Both the position numbers and the translations under genes were made by a program. Positions 1-3,373 of a stretch of 5,890 nt of DNA are shown here, in pieces; position 1 is the stretch's first letter; every line of letters starts with the position of its first letter. This DNA is from Candidatus Omnitrophota bacterium. Its GTDB lineage: Bacteria > Omnitrophota > Gorgyraeia > Gygaellales > JAHJCI01. Below the pieces are notes generated by a model. It was not told where the DNA came from and searched no databases. It worked only from the letters and a program-made list of their open reading frames with translations. The stretch lies in the NCBI GenBank assembly GCA_016783355.1, contig JADHWR010000070.1, forward strand, positions 1 through 5,890, written 5' to 3'.

Positions 1-283
1 CTTTTTGTTGCCACTGGGGGTGGTCTTTTTTTATAAGATTCATAAGATACTCTTCTGCCTTTGCATGCATTAACGCATGTTCTTCATGTATCATTCTTCC
101 ACAAATTTGACATTTGTATTGCCGGGGTTCTGTTTTTTTCTGTTCTTCAGCGCGAAGTTGTGCATTAGCGCATTTATTACAAATTTCAGGATTCTGACCC
201 GAAGGCCTAATTTTAAGGAACAATCTCCCTATGACACTTAAAACCCCACCCAAAGGAACCTTGCAAATTTTGCATCTTCGCAT
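1..283 (-). CDS. Small zinc-ribbon protein, 3' end outside the window
   Basis: A partial gene: 94 codons are visible and it leaves the window still open. The ATG at 281-283 is preceded by AAAGGAGA with a 6-base spacer, a strong ribosome binding site. Seen directly: a first Cys pair (C4-x2-C7) followed by PLGG, then RPSGQNPEIC and a second pair (C35-x2-C38), which together make a four-cysteine zinc ribbon. After a charged linker (about 40-55) comes C58-x2-C61 with H66, H69 and H73 nearby, a likely second metal site, then a helix AEEYLMNLIKK. The CxxC-PLGG-RPS-NP-CxxC arrangement is, from memory, like small Cys-rich modules found with nucleotide-cyclase domains in some bacteria, but no cyclase domain is visible, so no function is assigned. 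It starts 20 bases after the mipA-like stop codon and is probably co-transcribed with it. Likely cytoplasmic; no signal peptide. Confidence 0.8.
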   Translation of the reverse strand, partial: MRRCKICKVPLGGVLSVIGRLFLKIRPSGQNPEICNKCANAQLRAEEQKKTEPRQYKCQICGRMIHEEHALMHAKAEEYLMNLIKKDHPQWQQK

Positions 284-303
284 CTGTATCTCCTTTCAAC
301 GAA

Positions 304-1320
304 TTAAAACATTCTCGCTATCCCTAAAACGCCGCAAACTATGTAATCATCATCCACAATCGGGCTAGCTTTGATATCATTATCTAATTTCTCAAAATCA
401 ATAATTCCCACCATGATCCAATCTTCTGACAGTCCGAGATTAAGGTTTAAATTTAGAAAATAATTTGTTGCTGCATTGGGAAAGTATGCATTGCGTCCTG
501 TGCGCACCTCTGTAGTTTTGACGCCATAATAGTAATCTACCATATTTTCGCTTTGCCATTTTACGCCTATGCTCGGCGTGATTAAAAAATAATCATGCTT
601 ATAATCTTTGCATAAACTAAAGCTTACTTCCTGCCCTTCATTCTCTGAAAGCAGGTCCGCGACAACACTCGTTTTAATATAAAAACTATCTAAAGAAGGA
701 AGATTTAATTTTAACTGCACCCCTCCATCCAGAGAATATTTGCGGTCCCCCATGCCATTAAGAGAAGCCTCCTCGTTAGCATCGTATCCCATAAGACGCG
801 GAGCGATAAAAAAATCTACACGAAAATTAACTTCTTCAGCAATAATATACCCTACCTTCAGTCCTTCAATAAAAAATTTATCATAGCGCAAAGAAGCAAT
901 GGGAATTGGTAGAACCTGTGTATCTACATCTTTATACGGGCTGCCCGCTGTAAAAACACCTAACCCGAGTATATTCGGAGATTGCTTATCGCCGTTTTTA
1001 TCTGCATATGCCGAACAAGTAAACCCCGTTAGAGAATTCTCTCTAACGGTTTCCGCTGACGGTGGCATTAGACCACCGTCAGCGTCTATATCTTCGCTAC
1101 CACCGACTTTGTCGGTGGCTTTCTCTAACGGGGTAAAAATAAGCAAAAGAATTACTAATGGAAAACAACCCCACGGGCATGCCCGTGGTACCTTTATTGA
1201 CCCCGACAGCAATAGCTTCCCCCATCCAGTGACATCCCGCCGAGTGAGCTCTTTCTTCGCATTCATCCTAAGGGCTTTAGGCCGTGGTCTTCTGCGAAGG
1301 CGGGATAAAGCTTTTTTCAT
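304..1320 (-). CDS. MipA/OmpV-family outer-membrane protein with repeat-interrupted signal peptide
   Basis: Residues about 117-338 look like a MipA/OmpV-type beta-barrel: alternating strands, the block ITPSIGVKWQ, VDYYYGV, the GRNAYFPNA segment (276-284), SPIVDDDY near the end and a C-terminal Phe typical of outer-membrane barrels. In E. coli MipA is a scaffold linking murein synthase and hydrolase; relatives are often general outer-membrane proteins, so the exact role here is open. I chose the ATG at 1318-1320, since AAAGGGA lies about 7 bases upstream of it; the ATG at 1324-1326 is too close. The N-terminus is abnormal. MKK is followed by about 48 Arg/Pro-rich residues, then a hydrophobic core CFPLVILLLIF (52-62), then 38 residues encoded by a palindromic repeat, then TCSAYA|D (cleavage expected after 106). 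Removing the two blocks gives a normal signal peptide. Whether the present protein is still exported is unknown. The zinc-ribbon gene follows after 20 bases. Confidence 0.85.
   Translation of the reverse strand: MKKALSRLRRRPRPKALRMNAKKELTRRDVTGWGKLLLSGSIKVPRACPWGCFPLVILLLIFTPLEKATDKVGGSEDIDADGGLMPPSAETVRENSLTGFTCSAYADKNGDKQSPNILGLGVFTAGSPYKDVDTQVLPIPIASLRYDKFFIEGLKVGYIIAEEVNFRVDFFIAPRLMGYDANEEASLNGMGDRKYSLDGGVQLKLNLPSLDSFYIKTSVVADLLSENEGQEVSFSLCKDYKHDYFLITPSIGVKWQSENMVDYYYGVKTTEVRTGRNAYFPNAATNYFLNLNLNLGLSEDWIMVGIIDFEKLDNDIKASPIVDDDYIVCGVLGIARMF
1021..1134. repeat. Compound palindromic element inserted in frame in the mipA signal-peptide region
   Basis: A 14-bp inverted repeat, ACCCCGTTAGAGAA (1023-1036) against TTCTCTAACGGGGT (1121-1134), encloses two perfect hairpins: CGCTGACGGTGG (1054-1065) with CCACCGTCAGCG (1073-1084), loop 7; and CCACCGAC (1100-1107) with GTCGGTGG (1111-1118), loop 3. 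A further copy of the end motif, TCTCTAACGG (1040-1049), can pair with 1026-1035. Deleting 114 bases (1021-1134) rejoins the flanks as LIF+TCSAYA, a perfect signal-peptide c-region. The flanks carry TA at 1020-1021 and 1134-1135, consistent with a 2-bp target duplication, though AA would fit equally well. The length is a multiple of three and the coding strand has no stop. No transposase is encoded, so this is a non-autonomous, MITE-like or Rickettsia-palindromic-element-like sequence. Confidence 0.75.
1168..1311. repeat. Second GC-rich palindromic block, in frame at the start of the mipA-like gene
   Basis: This 144-base stretch lies between the MKK codons and the hydrophobic core of the signal peptide. 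It contains a perfect 18-bp palindrome, CCACGGGCATGCCCGTGG (1171-1188), and a nested imperfect inverted repeat: ATCCCGCC (1234-1241) with GGCGGGAT (1299-1306), CTTCGC (1255-1260) with GCGAAG (1294-1299), and CCTAA (1267-1271) with TTAGG (1277-1281). The encoded residues are rich in Arg and Pro, using CGC and CGG codons, unlike the AT-rich barrel part of the gene. It may be one element or two adjacent ones; exact borders cannot be fixed from a single copy. Confidence 0.6.
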
Positions 1321-1341
1321 TAACATATCCCTTTCTTATCC

Positions 1342-1377
1342 ACCAAAGCCAAAGACAAAAATTCTTATGGCTTTGGT
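1342..1377 (-). promoter_or_regulatory. Leader hairpin upstream of the mipA-like ribosome binding site
   Basis: ACCAAAGCC (1342-1350) and GGCTTTGGT (1369-1377) form a perfect 9-bp stem with an 18-base loop. On the minus-strand transcript the stem ends about 8 bases before the AAAGGGA ribosome binding site. A second possible stem lies further upstream, where AAGCCC (from plus-strand GGGCTT at about 1428-1433) could pair with GGGCTT (from plus-strand AAGCCC at about 1395-1400). The structure could modulate translation, but it matches no riboswitch class I know, and no convincing promoter was seen in 1327-1452. Confidence 0.35.
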
Positions 1378-1452
1378 TGCTGTCACTGAATGGCAAGCCC
1401 GGGGAGTTCCATTAATTAGCCGTATTGGGCTTAACCTTATTGGTGGTTTCCA

Positions 1453-1860
1453 TCACGCAGAAGATTTATACGATGTAATTGTAATCACCCTTCCTTTGTT
1501 GATCATATCCTTTATCTTTTGCTTAAGCCACTGCTTAAATAAATTGCGCGTAAACGGGATTAATCCCATAAAGCCAATCAGGTCAGTTATAAGGCCAGGG
1601 GTTAAAAGCAATATGCCACTGCATAAAATCAAAACACCATCAAGTAATCTATCTGTAGGCATCTTGCCTTGATTGATATCGTCCTGTATTTTGTGTAATG
1701 TAAGTAGTCCTTGTAACTTCGCTAGATATGCCCCAGTTATCCCCGTAATAATTACAATTGCCAGTGTATAGCCGACTCCTAAATATTGCCCAACCTTTAT
1801 TAAAAGGGCCAGCTCTATAATCGGGACCGTGGTAAAAAGTAGAATCAGGTATGCTAACAT
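1453..1860 (-). CDS. fxsA: FxsA-family inner-membrane protein
   Basis: A protein of 135 residues, close to the usual size of the FxsA core. It begins with a hydrophobic segment carrying the family's P-x2-E feature (P13, E16: VPIIELALLIKVG), then a second membrane segment at about 28-46 (GYTLAIVIITGITGAYLA). After a short amphipathic stretch comes the hallmark region at 67-105, MPTDRLLDG followed by a segment containing LLLTPGLITDLIGFMGLIPFTR, which holds the last one or two membrane helices. The tail (106-135) is basic and probably cytoplasmic. E. coli FxsA (YjeG) is known for lessening F exclusion of phage T7 when overproduced; its ordinary role is unclear, so the name conveys family only. 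The ATG at 1858-1860 has only a weak AGAAG upstream. It stands alone between the palindrome at 1906-1945 and the mipA leader; co-transcription with the PAS gene is possible but not shown. Confidence 0.9.
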   Translation of the reverse strand: MLAYLILLFTTVPIIELALLIKVGQYLGVGYTLAIVIITGITGAYLAKLQGLLTLHKIQDDINQGKMPTDRLLDGVLILCSGILLLTPGLITDLIGFMGLIPFTRNLFKQWLKQKIKDMINKGRVITITSYKSSA

Positions 1861-1905
1861 ATCTTCTGGTATATTAGTAGGGACACCCTTGTATTCAGCT
1901 CAAAA

Positions 1906-1945
1906 CCTGCCTGTCCCTGCCAGCCGGCAGGCTGGGGCAGACAGG
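1906..1945 (-). terminator. GC-rich palindrome after the PAS gene, terminator-like
   Basis: A 40-base imperfect palindrome whose core CCAGCC/GGCTGG has a 4-base loop, with outer CCTG/CAGG arms and a bulge. On the minus strand it starts 11 bases after the PAS stop codon and is followed by TTTTGAG, giving a short U tract. It could stop transcription of the PAS gene. Its style (GC-rich, CTGCC/GGCAG units) also fits a dispersed intergenic palindromic repeat, and the two readings are compatible. Confidence 0.45.
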
Positions 1946-1955
1946 AGATGTTCCT

Positions 1956-2471
1956 CTATTTTGTTGTTTGTTTACGATTAGTCAAGTCAAGGATATAGCT
2001 ACCTGTTCCTAAAGGATTGCCATCAAGATCTTTGATTATCCATCCTGTGATAAGTATAGGAAAAACCGTGCTATCCTTTTTCATGTATTCCTTTTCAAAG
2101 TGCACATAAGGCTCTTCTAATGCTAGGGATACAAATTCTTCTTCAGTGTCATGCCACTTCTCAGGCGTGATTTCTCGGTAAGTTAGATTCCGGAGCTCTT
2201 TTAAGCTGTAACCAAGCATATTTTGGTACACCTGGTTAGCATAAAGGATGTTACCTTCCATTGTTGTCATCACAACGCCACCGGGAACCCTCTCAGATAG
2301 AGCATTATATTGGTCGATATATAACTGATTAGTGCGTTTTGTTTCTGCAACTAATGCTTGCAGAACCCTAATTTCTTTGATCTCTTCAGGAAGTGGACTA
2401 GTCGCCTCAGCAAAAACAGAGAAGCAAACCGCGCAAAAAATTAAAATTAAGAAAATAAATATTTTCCTCAT
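1956..2471 (-). CDS. Exported single-domain PAS protein
   Basis: 171 residues. Residues 1-21 (MRKIFIFLIL...CFSVFA) form a signal peptide with a likely cleavage after A21, before EATS. A charged helix at about 26-60 is followed by one PAS domain (about 58-168): VPGGVVMTTMEGNILYANQVY, MLGYSLKEL, ITPEKWHD, then the PAC-type strand FEKEYMKKDSTVFPILI and the closing DGNPLGTGSYILDLTNRKQ. DxTxRK endings are typical of PAS domains just before a kinase or cyclase, yet here the protein stops three residues later, with no output domain. The ATG at 2469-2471 has GGAGG four bases upstream. The domain would therefore lie in the periplasm, or stay tethered if the signal is not cut. It may bind a ligand and act on a partner, or be the severed sensor of a former kinase. 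No ligand can be predicted. Confidence 0.85.
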   Translation of the reverse strand: MRKIFIFLILIFCAVCFSVFAEATSPLPEEIKEIRVLQALVAETKRTNQLYIDQYNALSERVPGGVVMTTMEGNILYANQVYQNMLGYSLKELRNLTYREITPEKWHDTEEEFVSLALEEPYVHFEKEYMKKDSTVFPILITGWIIKDLDGNPLGTGSYILDLTNRKQTTK

Positions 2472-2590
2472 ATTTCCTCCCCGGCTATTTTTTAAATTCG
2501 CGCTTACGCTTCCCTTTTCTTGGGTTTCGGCTCGCCTTGGCAGTCACAGCGATTACAGGTTGCTAATTCCTCCTTATGAGTAGGCACTCA

Positions 2591-2618
2591 AGTATAGTCA
2601 GTGAGAAAACCCTCTGAA
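2591..2618 (-). promoter_or_regulatory. Possible promoter for the PAS gene
   Basis: On the minus strand, TTCAGA (2613-2618) and TATACT (2591-2596) are separated by 16 bases, matching the -35 box at 4 of 6 and the -10 box at 5 of 6 sigma-70 positions. Transcription from here would leave a leader of roughly 115 bases before the PAS start. The -35 box overlaps the possible terminator hairpin, so this is a weak call. Confidence 0.25.
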
Positions 2619-2649
2619 GCCAAACTCGCTAAGCATTTGGCGAAGGGGG
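2606..2649 (-). terminator. Possible rho-independent terminator of the 78-residue gene
   Basis: On the minus strand an outer CCC/GGG pairing and an inner 6-bp stem (GCCAAA at 2619-2624 with TTTGGC at 2636-2641) are followed directly by TTTT (2606-2609 on the plus strand as AAAA). It lies about 67 bases after the stop codon of the gene ending at 2716. The stem has an internal loop and the U tract is short. Confidence 0.35.
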
Positions 2650-2715
2650 CTAACTTTAGGTACCCCATGGGTTAAAGCCAGGCGGGGTTCCATTTTGATA
2701 AATTGCAGGCATTGC

Positions 2716-2952
2716 TTAATCCATAAATTTTAATGCTTCCTGCATCAAGGGGATAATAGATTCCACTTCCTTTTTGGTCAGTCTACCCAACTTTACAAAT
2801 CTGATGCTACCCTCGGTACTTTTATTTTCTCTGCTAATTTGTAGTTTTTTCGCCCCCTTATCGTAGGAAAAAACACTCACCGTTAAACGTTCCCAATCGG
2901 ATTCATAGGTTTCGGAAAACAGGCATTTATCTAAATCAGGCTCATAGGGCAT
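2716..2952 (-). CDS. Small conserved-looking protein of unknown function
   Basis: 78 residues, not assigned to a named family. It starts MPYEPDLDKCLFSETYE, continues with a probable beta-strand stretch (RLTVSVFSYDKGAKKLQISREN, about 22-43), then RFVKLGRLTKKEVESIIPLMQEALKFM (about 51-77), where the last part looks like an amphipathic helix. One cysteine (C10), no signal peptide, no membrane segment; likely a small cytoplasmic alpha/beta protein. The ribosome binding site is excellent (AGGAGG six bases before the ATG at 2950-2952) and a good promoter lies just upstream (3009-3036), so it is very probably a real, separately expressed gene. I have an impression of similar short proteins, with the KLQISREN and KLGRLTKEE features, in several anaerobic Gram-negative lineages, but that is memory and not evidence from this window. 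Confidence 0.8.
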   Translation of the reverse strand: MPYEPDLDKCLFSETYESDWERLTVSVFSYDKGAKKLQISRENKSTEGSIRFVKLGRLTKKEVESIIPLMQEALKFMD

Positions 2953-3008
2953 ATTAATCCTCCTCTTTTTAAAAGGTTTAAAGTCATATCTTTATCGCCT
3001 ACAAGTAA

Positions 3009-3036
3009 ATGATACTACAATAGATATTATTTTCAA
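3009..3036 (-). promoter_or_regulatory. Sigma-70-type promoter of the 78-residue gene
   Basis: On the minus strand TTGAAA (3031-3036) and TATCAT (3009-3014) are 16 bases apart; the boxes match the consensus at 4 of 6 and 5 of 6 positions. Predicted start of transcription is near 3002, giving a leader of about 50 bases ending in the strong AGGAGG site. It lies directly after the terminator-like hairpin of the upstream Smr gene, the expected arrangement for a new transcription unit. Confidence 0.5.
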
Positions 3037-3046
3037 GAAAAAACGT

Positions 3047-3079
3047 AAAACCAGTTAGGGGTTTTATTTCTAACGGGGT
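3047..3079 (-). terminator. Terminator-like hairpin after the Smr gene, sharing the repeat motif TCTAACGGGGT
   Basis: Two overlapping foldings exist: CCAGTTAG (3051-3058) with CTAACGGG (3070-3077), one mismatch; or AAAACC (3047-3052) with GGTTTT (3060-3065), perfect with a 7-base loop. On the minus strand the hairpin is followed by TTTTACGTTTTTT, a good U-rich tail, 16 bases after the Smr stop codon. The motif TCTAACGGGGTA (3069-3080) is identical over 12 bases to 1124-1135, the end of the palindromic element in the mipA-like gene, so the terminator may derive from a related element. Confidence 0.55.
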
Positions 3080-3094
3080 AAATTGCGCGAGTTC

Positions 3095-3346
3095 CTACCT
3101 AAAGCGCACAAAAATCCTTCCAAAATTCTTACCGTCTTTTTCTAAGCGATGGTAGAGTTTTTTTATCCGTTTCTGCTCAAGAAAGCGCAGGACGTGTTTT
3201 TTTAGTTGTCCGCTTCCTTTGCCGGGGATAATTTCTACCAGGGGGATCCCTTTTTGTATAGCTTCTTCAATAATGCGATTAAGCTCTATTTTGATAGCCT
3301 GTCCTTTATTGTAAATATTATGTAAATCCAGTTTCAATTTAGTCAT
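3095..3346 (-). CDS. Stand-alone Smr-domain protein
   Basis: 83 residues, almost exactly one Smr domain. The N-terminal LDLH motif (6-9) leads into a helix (about 13-32), then the strand PLVEIIPGKGSG (35-46), whose GKGSG loop corresponds to the family's (H)GxG(x)G motif, then a helix LKKHVLRFLEQ and a final strand DGKNFGRIFVRF (71-82). Smr domains bind nucleic acid and several have nicking endonuclease or RNase activity; in MutS2 the domain sits at the C-terminus. Here there is no MutS-like part. Two small departures are visible: DLH is followed by N, not the common G, and the residue before GKG is P where many members have H. The gene begins 27 bases after the AsmA-like stop and was probably co-transcribed; the ribosome binding site is poor (AGGAAA lies too far upstream), suggesting coupling to upstream translation. 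Confidence 0.88.
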   Translation of the reverse strand: MTKLKLDLHNIYNKGQAIKIELNRIIEEAIQKGIPLVEIIPGKGSGQLKKHVLRFLEQKRIKKLYHRLEKDGKNFGRIFVRFR

Positions 3347-3373
3347 ATCTGCTTTTTTTGTTTCCTGTAGGGA

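Larger units (their letters stand above)
2472..2715. other. Hairpin-rich intergenic stretch without a convincing gene
   Basis: Between the 78-residue gene and the PAS gene. It holds a terminator-like hairpin (2606-2649), an adjoining imperfect hairpin (2648-2679: GGC..TTTA paired with TAAA-GCC, with an inner ACCC/GGGT), a small TGAGT/ACTCA stem (2577-2590) and a GC-rich tail next to the PAS ribosome binding site. Two tiny minus-strand reading frames (2598-2693 and 2504-2587) lack ribosome binding sites. The density of small inverted repeats suggests relic repeats or a structured leader; no known riboswitch or ncRNA motif was recognised. Confidence 0.4.

Noticed and set aside
1327..1452. A known riboswitch in the mipA leader, or a c-di-GMP or other riboswitch before the PAS gene
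   Set aside because: I compared both leaders from memory with the conserved cores of the common classes (c-di-GMP, cobalamin, glycine, fluoride, ZTP, guanidine) and found no matching core.
899..1672. A 257-codon open frame on the plus strand
   Set aside because: It lies antisense to the mipA-like and FxsA genes and spans the repeat blocks; the translation has no recognisable domain, and the opposite strand encodes clear families.
2332..2583. An 83-codon plus-strand frame
   Set aside because: Overlaps the signal-peptide end of the PAS gene in antisense; the hydrophobic look comes from reading the opposite strand, and there is no ribosome binding site.
2504..2587. A 27-codon GTG frame with CNRCDC
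   Set aside because: A stop codon directly precedes the GTG, no ribosome binding site is present, and the possible promoter would start transcription at about the same place. Composition is suggestive but not sufficient for a gene call.
2598..2693. A 31-codon minus-strand frame beginning ATG-GAA-CCC
   Set aside because: No ribosome binding site, and it overlaps inverted repeats and the possible terminator; kept only as part of the intergenic block.
1391..2698. Similarity of AAGCC...GTTCCATT between about 1394-1414 and 2674-2695
   Set aside because: Only an 8-base exact core aligns without gaps; this is within chance for a window of this size.
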